DNA of 64,000 nt from Pseudomonadota bacterium (GCA_018830485.1 JAHJRQ010000015.1:124001-188000), one strand, 5' to 3'; counted from the stretch's first letter, positions 9,845 to 18,268 are shown. Numbers and translations are program-made. The notes: a model not told the origin generated them from the letters alone.

Positions 9845-11737
9845 ATGCTCGACTTCATGCGCCGCAAGGCCAAATCGACCTATATTCAGGCGATCATCCT
9901 CATCATCATTCTGGTTTTTGTCTTCTGGGGGGTGAACTCTTCCCAGCAAGGCGGCCCCGACGCCATTGCCACGGTCAATGGCCAGAAAATCTCCTTGCGG
10001 CAATACCAGCAGGCCCACGAACAGACGGTCAACAGGTATCAGGAGCAGTTCGGCGGCACCCTGCCTCCGGAGCTGCTTGAGGTCTTGAACCTGAAGCAGC
10101 AGGTGCTGAATCAGATCATCCAGGAACTGCTCATGCAACAGGGCGCCAAGGAAGCGGGGTTGATAGTCGGCAATGAGGAGGTGCGCAAGGTTATCCATGG
10201 CATGGATGCCTTCCGGGAAGAAGGGATCTTCAAACTCGACCGCTACAAAACGCTCCTTGCCTCCTCAAAAATGACCACTGCTGATTTTGAAAACAACGTG
10301 CGCAACGATCTGCTCCACGCCAAGATTCTTGCCCACCTTTCCCGGTTCGGCCGAGTCTCCGACAGCGAGATCAAGGACCGTTTCGCCTTTGACAACGATC
10401 AACTCAAGCTCGAATATGTCGCCTTCAAGGCGGAGGACTTCCGGACTGCCGGCCCGGTGCCCGATCAGGAGCTGAACGCCTTTTTTGCGGAACGCAAGCA
10501 AGGCTACCTGACCGAACCGCAGGTCAAGCTCCGATACATCACCTTTCGCAATGAACAGGGGCTGGCCGGCATCCAGATAAGCGATCAGGAGATCGAACAG
10601 TACTACGCCTTGAACCCGGACAAATTTTCCGCCCCCGAGCAGCGCCAGGCCCGGCACATCCTGCTTCGCTCCGATGCCAAGGAGAGCCCGGAGCTGCGGG
10701 ACGTCAAGCGCAAAAAACTGGAGACCATCCTGGCGCTGGCCAAGGCGGGCAAGGATTTTGCTCAACTGGCCAGGGAACACTCCGAGGATTCATCCGGGGA
10801 AAAAGGGGGCGACCTCGGCTTTTTCAGCAAGGAGCAGATGGTCCAGCCCTTTGCCGAGGCGGCCTTTGCCCTCAAGGAAGGAGAGATCAGCGGAGTCGTG
10901 GAGACGCAATTCGGCCTCCACCTCATCAAGCTTGAACACATCAAGCCGGCGCAGGTGACCTCCCTTGCCGCGGCGCGGGAACAGATCGCCAATGAACTCA
11001 AGGCCCAGCGCGGCAAGGATCTTGCCTTCCAACTGGCAAACCAGGCCTACGAGGGAATCATCCAGGCCGGCAGCCTGGACAAGTATGCGGCCGAAGCGGC
11101 GGCGCCGGTGCAGACAACCGATTATTTTACCCAGAGCAACCTTCCCGCGGCGCTGGCAGGGCCGCCCGCGCTTGTCAAAACCATCTTCGCCCTGAAAAAG
11201 GGCGAGTTGAGTTCGCTGCTTGAGATCAACGGCGGCTACGCCATTCTCTATGCGGACGAAGTGAAGGAACCCCAGGTTCCGGCGCTGGCCGAGGTCCGCC
11301 CCAGGGTGGAAAAGGATTTTCTTGACGAGCAGGCCCAGGCCAAGGCCAAGGACGCAGCCGTGGCCTTGCTGGCCCAAGCCAAAAAGGAAGGCTCCCTTGT
11401 TGCCGGGGCGGAAAAGACCAAGAGCCGGATTCAGGAAACCTCTTTTTTCACAAGAAGCCAGCAGGCAGCCAGCGGCTTGCCCGCGCCCGTCGCCGCGCAG
11501 GGTTTGAAACTCAGTGGTGCTTCACCGTACCCTGACGAGATCGCGGAGAACGGCGCAACATTCTACGTGCTCCATTTCAAGGAAAGCAACCCGGCGGGCG
11601 AGGACGTATTTGCCGGGCGGAAAGAACCGCTGCGAAAAATGCTCACCCAGGAAAAACAGATGCAGGTCATGGGCGCCTGGCTCGCGTATCTCCAGAGCCG
11701 GGCCACAATCACCACCGATAAAAAATTCTTGGAGTAA
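9845..11737 (+). CDS. ppiD: Membrane-anchored parvulin foldase, PpiD/SurA family
   Basis: Periplasmic chaperone and peptidyl-prolyl isomerase tethered to the inner membrane. Layout: short cytoplasmic N-terminus (MLDFMRRKAKSTYIQA), one transmembrane helix (residues about 14-33, IILIIILVFVFWGV), a SurA-type N-terminal chaperone domain (IATVNGQKISLRQYQQ onward), then a parvulin domain about residues 258-368 with ARHILLRSD, SGEKGGDLGFFSKEQMV and EGEISGVVETQFGLHLIKLE. The C-terminal part resembles the PpiD tail. At 630 residues it matches E. coli PpiD in size and order. Confidence 0.9.
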   Translation: MLDFMRRKAKSTYIQAIILIIILVFVFWGVNSSQQGGPDAIATVNGQKISLRQYQQAHEQTVNRYQEQFGGTLPPELLEVLNLKQQVLNQIIQELLMQQGAKEAGLIVGNEEVRKVIHGMDAFREEGIFKLDRYKTLLASSKMTTADFENNVRNDLLHAKILAHLSRFGRVSDSEIKDRFAFDNDQLKLEYVAFKAEDFRTAGPVPDQELNAFFAERKQGYLTEPQVKLRYITFRNEQGLAGIQISDQEIEQYYALNPDKFSAPEQRQARHILLRSDAKESPELRDVKRKKLETILALAKAGKDFAQLAREHSEDSSGEKGGDLGFFSKEQMVQPFAEAAFALKEGEISGVVETQFGLHLIKLEHIKPAQVTSLAAAREQIANELKAQRGKDLAFQLANQAYEGIIQAGSLDKYAAEAAAPVQTTDYFTQSNLPAALAGPPALVKTIFALKKGELSSLLEINGGYAILYADEVKEPQVPALAEVRPRVEKDFLDEQAQAKAKDAAVALLAQAKKEGSLVAGAEKTKSRIQETSFFTRSQQAASGLPAPVAAQGLKLSGASPYPDEIAENGATFYVLHFKESNPAGEDVFAGRKEPLRKMLTQEKQMQVMGAWLAYLQSRATITTDKKFLE

Positions 11738-11812
11738 GAAACTGTCCAGCCTCGCCACGCGGCAAACCTGGCGAGGCTGCGAAGCAGATATCCCGCCTGC
11801 GGCCGTTGGCGG

Positions 11813-12139
11813 TTATTTGCCGCGGACCGGGCTCCAAAGGGGATCATCCCCAAAACGCTCCATCCACCAGTCTTCCCCGTCAAGGGGCTGATCCTCCCCC
11901 GGTACCAGGGGGATTTTGTACTTTTTCCCATATTCCAGGAGAATCTGGCACGCCTCGGTGAGCCGGTGCATCTCCAGCCTCTGCACTTCCGTCCCTGCCT
12001 CCTTGTGCCGGGCAAGATCGGGATGATGCTCCTTGGAGAGCCGGCGGTAGGCTTTTTTTATCTCGTCCAGGCTTGCCTGGTCCGGCAAACCCAAGAGAGT
12101 CTTGGCCTCCACGATCTTTTTCCATTCATCGTTGGTCAT
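11813..12139 (-). CDS. J-domain (DnaJ-like) protein
   Basis: Short DnaJ-type co-chaperone of 108 residues. Residues about 12-65 form a J domain: AKTLLGLPDQASLDEIKKAY then RRLSKEHHPDLA with the essential HPD tripeptide. The C-terminal tail (PLDGEDWWMERFGDDPLW) is acidic and aromatic with no zinc-finger or substrate-binding domain, so it is a J-only protein that would stimulate a DnaK ATPase. The start ATGA overlaps the stop of plsY by 4 bases, so the two are translationally coupled. Confidence 0.88.
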   Translation of the reverse strand: MTNDEWKKIVEAKTLLGLPDQASLDEIKKAYRRLSKEHHPDLARHKEAGTEVQRLEMHRLTEACQILLEYGKKYKIPLVPGEDQPLDGEDWWMERFGDDPLWSPVRGK

Positions 12140-12753
12140 ATGCTGTTTGAGCCGGAGTCTTTTTTTCTCCAGCTCTTCTCCTCATGCTTCATCAGACGCT
12201 CGATGTTGTCCCGATGCTTGAGCCAGATCAAGACCCCTATCCCGAACGCCAGGAGGGAATTGCTCACCGAACCGGAGAGCAGCCAGACCAAACCCGGCAT
12301 CAGCAGGGCTACGGTGAGCGAACCCAGGGAAACATAGCCCCAGTTGTAAACCACCCCGGCAAAGAGAAGCATGCCGACGAGCGCCGCGACCGGCTCAAGA
12401 TAGAGAAAGATGCCCAGCGCCGTGGCCACGCCCTTGCCGCCTTTAAACCGCAGATACAGCGGATAGAGATGCCCCAGAAAGGCCGCCCCGCCACAGAGCG
12501 CTACCCACAACTCCCGCTGGCCGCTATTCTCCAGCAACCAGGCAGCGGCAAGCATCGACAGAATGGCCTTGAGCGCATCGCAGGCCAGGGTGAGCACCCC
12601 AAGCTTTTTGCCGGCCAGCCGGGCGACATTGGTGGCGCCGATGTTGCCGCTGCCCGCACCGCGCACGTCAACGCCCGCAACTTTTCCCAGCACCAGACCA
12701 AAAGGGATTGAGCCGACAAGATACGCGCCGATCAACAAAAAATATTCCATCAT
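12136..12753 (-). CDS. plsY: Glycerol-3-phosphate acyltransferase PlsY
   Basis: Inner-membrane enzyme that acylates glycerol-3-phosphate from acyl-phosphate, the first step of phospholipid synthesis. Family motifs are clear: GSIPFGLVLGK, RGAGSGNIGATNVAR, GHLYPLYLRFKGGKGVATALG (phosphate-binding loop) and the late LIWLKHRDNIERL. 205 residues with about five membrane segments, as expected. It is followed by the overlapping J-domain gene. Confidence 0.96.
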   Translation of the reverse strand: MMEYFLLIGAYLVGSIPFGLVLGKVAGVDVRGAGSGNIGATNVARLAGKKLGVLTLACDALKAILSMLAAAWLLENSGQRELWVALCGGAAFLGHLYPLYLRFKGGKGVATALGIFLYLEPVAALVGMLLFAGVVYNWGYVSLGSLTVALLMPGLVWLLSGSVSNSLLAFGIGVLIWLKHRDNIERLMKHEEKSWRKKDSGSNSI

Positions 12754-12981
12754 CCTGCCGTCCTATCTTTATTGAGCCTCTGCCGCAGAGGATAAACAAC
12801 GTGATATAGTAGCATCTCGCCCTCTCTTTCGCGCTAATTTTTTTCCCAGGCTTGCCGGAAATGCTGCCGGGCCTTGATCTCCAGCGACTCCCTCCCTCCT
12901 TTTTACAACCCTGAAAAATACGGCGAAAAAAATCCTCAAGTCCCGCGGCCGACCTCCCGATACGAATGATACGGGAGGTTT

Positions 12982-13617
12982 ATGGTCATGCTCGATATGG
13001 ATTCAACCAAAAACAAAGGCGCAACTTTCTGCGGAAATCCGGGAATTTGCGCGAAATGCGCCAACCAGGGCCCCACCTGTTGCCGATGTGGCACCACCGA
13101 AGAAGAGCTGGTTGCCCCCCTCTCCGGCGAAGAATGGCAGCGCATGGTGCGCCTTGTTCCCTGGATCGAAAACGGCAGATTTGTGGTCCGGGAACATAAC
13201 TCCCACAATTTTATTCAGGGGATACAGGCTCTTTTCCCCGGCAGCGAACACGAAGCGCTAAGCTCTTTCCCCCTGGGCGGACACCATCTGCGCCTGGCCC
13301 AGAACAATCTGGGGCAATGCTCCCTGCTCGGCCCGGGCGGCTGCCTGCTTCCGGAAAAGGCCCGCCCCTACTTTTGCCTGATGTATCCTTTCTGGTTCAC
13401 AGGCGAAACCCTGAAGGTTTTTGGTGATCCTCATTGTCTGGCTGTCCGCACTCTCCATACGGGGGATAGCCTGTGCGCTGCCCTGGGCACCCATCCTGAA
13501 AAACTTTCCCGGCTCTATTCCCGCCTGTGTCTTGCCTGGGGAATTCCTCCCCCAAAACGATATCCTGTAACGGGTGACAGATCAATGGACTCATCGCCGT
13601 GCTCCTTGCAAGAATAA
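12982..13617 (+). CDS. Cysteine-cluster protein (YkgJ-like zinc/iron-chelating family)
   Basis: 211 residues with a dense cysteine pattern at the N-terminus (CGNPGICAKCANQGPTCCRC) and a second cluster (GQCSLLGPGGCLLPEKARPY then FCLMYPFW), the layout of the YkgJ or UPF0153-type metal-binding proteins, in which a C-x-L-L..G.C..Y..RP..C motif is typical. Role unknown; the cysteines could hold Zn or an Fe-S cluster. The start ATG at 12982 follows GGGAGGTTT, an excellent ribosome binding site. It stands alone between plsY and hcp. Confidence 0.7.
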   Translation: MVMLDMDSTKNKGATFCGNPGICAKCANQGPTCCRCGTTEEELVAPLSGEEWQRMVRLVPWIENGRFVVREHNSHNFIQGIQALFPGSEHEALSSFPLGGHHLRLAQNNLGQCSLLGPGGCLLPEKARPYFCLMYPFWFTGETLKVFGDPHCLAVRTLHTGDSLCAALGTHPEKLSRLYSRLCLAWGIPPPKRYPVTGDRSMDSSPCSLQE

Positions 13618-13939
13618 TTTTCCCCTTGCCTTCACATTAAGCAAAAATCGTTCCCATCCCGCCACAGACTTCATATTTTCTCTTTTTCGTTTACATTTCA
13701 GCGCCTTGCATCTTTATGCCCCGGAAACAGTCCCAATGTGTGCGCACAGGAAGAGAAACTTTTTCCCCCTTCTTCCTTGCAAGGCCCTCCCCTGCATTGG
13801 AAAAATCAAACCCGGACAAAAAAACTCCTTGTTCTTGATTTAAGTCAACGCCCAGGGGGACAATTGCCGCTATAGTCTTCTTAACAAGCGCACCAACACG
13901 GGTTACACCACCCTTACATCACACCAAAGGAGAATCGCC
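13618..13939. other. Intergenic region upstream of hcp
   Basis: No credible gene. Holds the FNR/HcpR-like palindrome at 13835-13848, a -10 element at 13871-13876 and the hcp leader with ribosome binding site AAAGGAGAA. Confidence 0.6.
13835..13876 (+). promoter_or_regulatory. FNR/HcpR-type operator and promoter of hcp
   Basis: TTGATTTAAGTCAA at 13835-13848 is a near-perfect palindrome of the FNR/HcpR class (HcpR sites in sulfate reducers are described as TTGAC-N4-GTCAA). A -10 element TATAGT lies at 13871-13876, which puts the palindrome centre near -41.5 from the predicted transcription start, the class II activator position. No good -35 is present, as expected for an activated promoter. 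Confidence 0.7.
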
Positions 13940-15571
13940 ATGTTTTGCAACCAATGTGAACAGACCGCCAAGGGAACCGGATGCACCGTCATGGGTGTCT
14001 GTGGAAAAAACGAAGCAGTGGCCGGACTGGAAGACCTGCTGACCCATGCTGTCCAAGGCTTGTGCCTCGTAGCCGCCGCCGGCCTCAAGGTCGGCGTAGT
14101 TGACCGCGGTGTTGACCGCTTCACCTGCGAGGCGATTTTTTCCTGCCTCACCAATGTGGATTTCGACCCCGGCCGCTTTGAAACCCTGATCCGCAAGACC
14201 GTCGAACTCCGCGAGGCCTTGAAGAAAAAGGTTCTGGCTGCAGGCGGCAAGATCGAGTCCACCGCCCCGGCCGCCACCTTCAGCCCGGCCGACACCCTGG
14301 CCGGCCTGGAAGCGCAGGGCGCGGCCCTGAACTTCATCAATACCCTGGACGCCAATCCGGACCTGCAATCCTTGAAGCAGATCACCATGTACGGTCTGCG
14401 CGGCTTGGCAGCCTACACCGACCACGCCGCCATCCTCGGCAAGGAAGACGAAACGGTCTATGCCTACATCCATGAGGCCATGGGCGAGCTGACCCGCAAG
14501 GATCTGGGGCTTGACCAACTGGTGGGCCTGGCTCTCAAATGCGGCGAGGTGAACCTCAAGGCCATGGAGCTGCTAGATGCCGGCAACACCGGCACTTACG
14601 GCCATCCGGTCCCGACCCCGGTGCCGCTGGGGCATATCCCCGGCAAGTGCATCCTGGTCACCGGCCATGACCTCAAGGACCTGGCCATGCTCCTTGAGCA
14701 GACCAAGGGCAAGGGGATCAACATCTACACCCATGGCGAGATGCTTCCCTGCCACGGCTATCCCGAGCTGAAAAAATACCCCCATTTTTACGGGCATTTC
14801 GGCACCGCCTGGCAGAACCAGCAGAAGGAGATGCCGCAATTTCCCGGGGCCATCCTCTTTACCACCAACTGCATCCAGAAGCCCAGCGATGCTTACAAGG
14901 ACAACGTCTTCACCACCGGCCTGGTCGGCTGGCCCGATGTGACGCACATCGGCGAAAACAAGGACTTCAGCCCGGTCATCAACCGCGCCCTGGCCCTGCC
15001 CGGCTTCACCGATACCGTGGACAACGGCTCGGTCCTGGTGGGCTTTGCCCGGAACACCGTTTTGGGAGTGGCGGACAAGGTCATCGCCGCGGTCAAGTCC
15101 AAGGCCATCCGCCACTTCTTTTTGGTGGGCGGCTGCGACGGCGCCAAGCCCGGCCGCAACTACTACACCGAACTTGTGGAGCAGATCCCGACGGACTGCA
15201 TGGTGCTGACCCTGGCCTGCGGCAAGTTCCGTTTCTTTGACAAGAAACTGGGCGATATCGTCGGCATCCCGCGCCTGCTTGATGTGGGGCAGTGCAACGA
15301 TGCCTACTCGGCCATCCAGATCGCCGTGGCCCTTGCCGGCGCCTTCGAGTGCGGGGTCAACGACCTGCCGCTCTCCCTGGTGCTTTCCTGGTACGAGCAG
15401 AAGGCGGTGGTCATCCTCCTGACCCTGCTGAGCTTGGGAATCAAGGACATCCGGCTCGGACCCTCCCTGCCCGCCTTCATCACCCCCAACGTGCTGGATG
15501 TGCTGGTAAAGAATTTCGCCATCAAGCCGGTCACCACCCCGGCCGAGGATCTCAAAGCCATTCTCGGATAA
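13940..15571 (+). CDS. hcp: Hybrid cluster protein (hydroxylamine reductase / NO-detoxifying)
   Basis: Fe-S protein with a cubane and a hybrid Fe-S-O cluster, linked to hydroxylamine reduction, NO reduction and protein S-nitrosylation. The N-terminal cluster motif is C3-x2-C6-x8-C15-x5-C21 (MFCNQCEQTAKGTGC onward), the form seen in anaerobe Hcp. Hybrid-cluster ligand regions are visible: ITHGEMLPCHGYPEL-like IYTHGEMLPCHGYP, FTTNCIQKP, VGGCDGAKPGRNYY, LACGKFRF and VGQCNDAYSA. 543 residues, normal. First gene of a three-gene set with an HD protein and a ferredoxin. Confidence 0.97.
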   Translation: MFCNQCEQTAKGTGCTVMGVCGKNEAVAGLEDLLTHAVQGLCLVAAAGLKVGVVDRGVDRFTCEAIFSCLTNVDFDPGRFETLIRKTVELREALKKKVLAAGGKIESTAPAATFSPADTLAGLEAQGAALNFINTLDANPDLQSLKQITMYGLRGLAAYTDHAAILGKEDETVYAYIHEAMGELTRKDLGLDQLVGLALKCGEVNLKAMELLDAGNTGTYGHPVPTPVPLGHIPGKCILVTGHDLKDLAMLLEQTKGKGINIYTHGEMLPCHGYPELKKYPHFYGHFGTAWQNQQKEMPQFPGAILFTTNCIQKPSDAYKDNVFTTGLVGWPDVTHIGENKDFSPVINRALALPGFTDTVDNGSVLVGFARNTVLGVADKVIAAVKSKAIRHFFLVGGCDGAKPGRNYYTELVEQIPTDCMVLTLACGKFRFFDKKLGDIVGIPRLLDVGQCNDAYSAIQIAVALAGAFECGVNDLPLSLVLSWYEQKAVVILLTLLSLGIKDIRLGPSLPAFITPNVLDVLVKNFAIKPVTTPAEDLKAILG

Positions 15572-15578
15572 AAGAAAG

Positions 15579-15619
15579 CTGTCAGCTACCAGCCTTCAGT
15601 CCGGGCCGGTGGCTGACAG
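15579..15619 (+). repeat. Hairpin between hcp and the HD-domain gene
   Basis: CTGTCAGCTACC (15579-15590) pairs with GGTGGCTGACAG (15608-15619), 11 of 12 Watson-Crick plus one G-T pair. There is no T-run, so it is more likely a processing or mRNA-stability element than a terminator. Confidence 0.55.
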
Positions 15620-15645
15620 TGCTAACAAAACAAGGAACAACGACC

Positions 15646-16377
15646 ATGCAATGCCCCGGCCAGGACAGCCGCTACTGGGATGCCAATGCCGTATTCGAAG
15701 CCACCTGCCCGAAATGCGGCAACAGCGTCGAGTTCTTCAAGGACGATTCCAGCCGCAAGTGCAGCAAATGCGGGACCAAAATGCTCAACCCCCACAACGA
15801 CTTCGGTTGCGCCTCCTACTGCCCTTATGCCGCGCAATGCCTGGGCTCCCTGCCCCCGGAACTGCTGGCCAAGAAGCAGGAAGTGCTCAAGGAGCGGGTG
15901 GCGGTGGAGATGAAACGCTACTTTGGCGACGATTTTCGCCGCATCGGCCACGCCGGTCGGGTGGCCCGCCATGCCATGGATATCGCGGCAAAAGAGGAGT
16001 GCAACCCGGCGGTGGTGGAAATCACCGCCTATCTCCACGACATCGGCATCAGGGAATCGGAACGCAAGTACAACAGCTCGTCGCCCAAATACCAGCATAT
16101 GGAGGGGCCGCCGGTGGCCAGGGAGATTCTCACCGGACTGGGCGCGCCGCAGCCGCTCATCGACGAGGTCTGCGACATCATCGGCCACCATCATGTGCCG
16201 AGGCCCGAGGAGACCATGAACTTCAAGGTGCTCTACGATGCGGACCTGATCACCAACCTGGAAGAGAAACAGAAGGATGTCCCGTCCCCCCAGGACCATC
16301 TCCACAAGATCATCGACCACTCCTTCCTCACCAAGGCAGGAGCCGACCTGGCAGCCAAGGTGCTGCTCAAGGGATAA
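15646..16377 (+). CDS. HD-domain phosphohydrolase with N-terminal zinc ribbon
   Basis: 243 residues. Residues about 20-50 carry two CxxC pairs (CPKCGNSVEFF and CSKCGTKM), a zinc ribbon. Residues about 100-200 form an HD domain: IGHAGRVARHAMDIA, then YLHDIGI (the HD doublet), GHHHVP and LYDADLITNLEE. The domain hydrolyses phosphoester or cyclic-nucleotide substrates in its family; the substrate here is unknown. The start ATG at 15646 follows AAGGAACAACGACC. Placed directly after hcp and before a ferredoxin, so probably part of the same nitrosative-stress or anaerobic-redox unit. Confidence 0.85.
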   Translation: MQCPGQDSRYWDANAVFEATCPKCGNSVEFFKDDSSRKCSKCGTKMLNPHNDFGCASYCPYAAQCLGSLPPELLAKKQEVLKERVAVEMKRYFGDDFRRIGHAGRVARHAMDIAAKEECNPAVVEITAYLHDIGIRESERKYNSSSPKYQHMEGPPVAREILTGLGAPQPLIDEVCDIIGHHHVPRPEETMNFKVLYDADLITNLEEKQKDVPSPQDHLHKIIDHSFLTKAGADLAAKVLLKG

Positions 16378-16389
16378 CGGAGAACCACC

Positions 16390-17145
16390 ATGAAGATACT
16401 GCGAAAGATAATCGAGATAGACGAAAACCTCTGCAACGGCTGCGGCGAGTGCATTATCAACTGCGCCGAAGGCGCCCTGCAGATCGTGGACGGCAAGGCC
16501 AGAATGCTTGCGGAAAAATATTGCGACGGCCTGGGCGCCTGCCTGGGCCATTGCCCCACCGGAGCCCTGCGCATCATCGAGCGGGAAGCGGAGGATTTTG
16601 ACGAAGAGGCGGTGGAAGATCTGCTCAAAAACCGGGAGGCGCCGCACGCCCAACCCGCCCCGCCGGTGGGCGGCTGCCCCTCGGCGAGATTGCAGACCTT
16701 TGCCCCGGCCACCCCCTGCCAGGCGGCCAACGCCCCGGTTCAACTCGGGGCGGCCAGCGGCTCAACCTTAAGCCACTGGCCGGTGCAGATCCGGCTTGTG
16801 CCGCCCAGCGCCCCATTTCTCAAGGGCGCGGACCTCCTGATCGCGGCCGACTGCGTGCCCGTGGCCTATCCGGATTTTCACCGCAATCTGCTCAGCGGCA
16901 AGGCGGTCATGGTGGGCTGCCCGAAATTCGACGAGTCGGAAAGCGCCGTCGCTAAATTCGCGGAAATCTTTGCCTCCTCCGGAATCAAAAGCATCACCAT
17001 GGCCATCATGGAGGTGCCCTGTTGCGCCAACATGCGCCACATTGTCACCCAGGCCCTTTCCCGTTCCGGCACGGCCATCCCGGTGCGGGAGGTGGTGATC
17101 TCCGCCCGCGGGGAGCTTCTCCGGCAAGGGGATCTGCCCTCTTGA
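16390..17145 (+). CDS. Two-[4Fe-4S] ferredoxin-domain protein of the hcp operon
   Basis: 251 residues. The N-terminus carries two ferredoxin motifs: CNGCGECIINCAEGAL (residues about 15-30) and a second YCDGLGACLGHCPTGAL. The rest has further cysteines (VGGCPSARLQ, ATPCQAANAP, ADCVPVAYP, VGCPKFDESE, MEVPCCANMRH), reminiscent of proteins that pass electrons through Fe-S centres. It is a plausible electron donor for Hcp, in the role Hcr plays in enteric bacteria; that is inference. The start lies 12 bases after the HD gene. Confidence 0.88.
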   Translation: MKILRKIIEIDENLCNGCGECIINCAEGALQIVDGKARMLAEKYCDGLGACLGHCPTGALRIIEREAEDFDEEAVEDLLKNREAPHAQPAPPVGGCPSARLQTFAPATPCQAANAPVQLGAASGSTLSHWPVQIRLVPPSAPFLKGADLLIAADCVPVAYPDFHRNLLSGKAVMVGCPKFDESESAVAKFAEIFASSGIKSITMAIMEVPCCANMRHIVTQALSRSGTAIPVREVVISARGELLRQGDLPS

Positions 17146-17154
17146 ACCCTGCGA

Positions 17155-17245
17155 GCCGCCGGCCCGATAATTCTCCTTTTGTTTCCCTGAAAAAGAGGGT
17201 AGATTGACCCTATTTCGGTAAACGATTACAGACCGTGCCGGCGGC
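17155..17245 (+). repeat. Long-range GC inverted repeat before the TlpA-like gene
   Basis: GCCGCCGGC (17155-17163) and GCCGGCGGC (17237-17245) are perfect 9-base complements 73 bases apart. Possible structure at the end of the hcp transcript or the start of the next. Confidence 0.35.
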
Positions 17246-17268
17246 GGACCTTAACCCAGGAGAAGCAC

Positions 17269-17775
17269 ATGCAAAGCAGAAAATCCATGGCGGCGACAAC
17301 CCGCCTTCTCACCCTCGCCCTTGTCCTTTTCACCCTGATGGCGGGCGGGGCCCAAGCCGCCACCAAGATGCCCTCCTTTGCCCTGCCTTCCGTGAAGGAT
17401 GGCTCCGTAGTCAAGGCCAGCGGCTATCAGGGCAAGGTCATGCTGATCAATTTCTTCGCCACCTGGTGCCCGCCCTGCCGCAAGGAAATCCCTTCGCTCA
17501 TCCAGCTCCAGAAGGAATACGGGCCAAAGGGTTTTACCGTGATCGGCATCTCCACCGATCAGGGCGGCTCCGCGCTGGTTGATAAATTCGCCCAGAAGAT
17601 GGAGATCAACTATCCCGTACTGCTGAGCGACTCGCAAACCCCGGCGGCCTTTGGCGGTATTCTCGGCATTCCCACATCGTTTTTGGTCAACCGGGAGGGC
17701 AATGTGGTCAAGCGCTACGACGGCTACGTCGGCCACCAGATCCTGGTAAACGACCTCAATGCCGTCCTGAAATAA
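17269..17775 (+). CDS. Secreted TlpA/ResA-like thioredoxin
   Basis: 168 residues with a signal peptide (positively charged start, TRLLTLALVLFTLMAGGAQA). The thioredoxin fold has the redox motif WCPPC in FFATWCPPCRKEIPSL, followed by YGPKGFTVIGISTD and cis-proline region GIPTSFLVNREG. This is the periplasmic AhpC-TSA/redoxin type that reduces disulfides, often during cytochrome c maturation. That fits the many c-type cytochromes nearby. Ribosome binding site CCAGGAGAAGCAC. Confidence 0.92.
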   Translation: MQSRKSMAATTRLLTLALVLFTLMAGGAQAATKMPSFALPSVKDGSVVKASGYQGKVMLINFFATWCPPCRKEIPSLIQLQKEYGPKGFTVIGISTDQGGSALVDKFAQKMEINYPVLLSDSQTPAAFGGILGIPTSFLVNREGNVVKRYDGYVGHQILVNDLNAVLK

Positions 17776-17792
17776 AAAGAAAGACTTTCCGG

Positions 17793-17820
17793 TTGACATC
17801 CTGCGCTCCTAGCGTATACT
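17793..17820 (+). promoter_or_regulatory. Near-consensus sigma-70 promoter of the small secreted protein
   Basis: TTGACA (17793-17798), a 16-base spacer, TATACT (17815-17820). The -35 is perfect and the -10 matches 5 of 6. It is the strongest promoter I see in the window. Confidence 0.8.
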
Positions 17821-17823
17821 TAT

Positions 17824-17864
17824 ATGAATGCTAATTCATTATTTCCTGTTTTTCATAAACAGGA
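17824..17864 (+). promoter_or_regulatory. Operator-like palindrome and 5' UTR hairpin
   Basis: ATGAAT-GCTA-ATTCAT (17824-17839) is a perfect inverted repeat on the predicted transcription start. It is followed by TCCTGTTT (17844-17851), loop TTCAT, AAACAGGA (17857-17864), a perfect 8-base stem. The first could be a repressor site, the second an mRNA-stabilising hairpin. Confidence 0.5.
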
Positions 17865-17896
17865 TATTCCAAAATAACACCTAGGAGGAGATGAAC

Positions 17897-18133
17897 ATGA
17901 GCAAGAAGATGATTTCCCTGGCAATGGCTTTGGCTTTCGTAGTAAGCACCGCAGCGGTTTCTTTCGCTGCTGACTGCACCGTAACCGCGGTTGACGGCAA
18001 CAAGGTAACCGTGGATTGCGGCGGCACTGTATCCACCGTGGAAGGCACCGCCAAGGTTGGCGACAAGGTAACCGTAGTGGACGGCAAAATTCAGGCCGCA
18101 AAGAAAAAGAAAAAAGCCATCGAGGGTTGCTAA
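17897..18133 (+). CDS. Small secreted protein of unknown function
   Basis: 78 residues from the ATG at 17897, which is 8 bases after AGGAGG; an ATG at 17891 is too close to the ribosome binding site. The N-terminus is a signal peptide (MSKKMISLAMALAFVVSTAA then VSFAAD). The mature part is about 55 residues: a repeated CTVTAVDGNKVTVDCGG / GDKVTVVDGKIQ beta-strand pattern, two cysteines close together, a lysine-rich stretch (AAKKKKKA) and a terminal cysteine. I do not recognise a named family; KVTV-type repeats suggest a small beta-barrel or OB-like fold. Strong promoter and terminator imply abundant, monocistronic expression. Confidence 0.8.
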   Translation: MSKKMISLAMALAFVVSTAAVSFAADCTVTAVDGNKVTVDCGGTVSTVEGTAKVGDKVTVVDGKIQAAKKKKKAIEGC

Positions 18134-18172
18134 TCCCCCTTGGTGAACCGTTGACCCGGATTACCGGTCAGC

Positions 18173-18202
18173 AAAAGCCCGGCCTCAGGCCGGGCTTTTT
18201 TT
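18173..18202 (+). terminator. Rho-independent terminator
   Basis: GCCCGGCC, loop TCA, GGCCGGGC, then seven T (18177-18202), with flanking A/T pairing. Perfect 8-base GC stem. Ends the small secreted protein transcript. Confidence 0.93.
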
Positions 18203-18231
18203 ATGCAGACGCACAACGCCCCCCATCGGTA

Positions 18232-18260
18232 TTTACTTTTCCCCGTCCCTTGCGTATAGT
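18232..18260 (+). promoter_or_regulatory. Promoter giving a nearly leaderless uppP mRNA
   Basis: TTTACT (18232-18237), a 17-base spacer, TATAGT (18255-18260). The predicted start is within a few bases of the uppP ATG at 18269, and no ribosome binding site is visible. Confidence 0.45.
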
Positions 18261-18268
18261 GCCAGACC

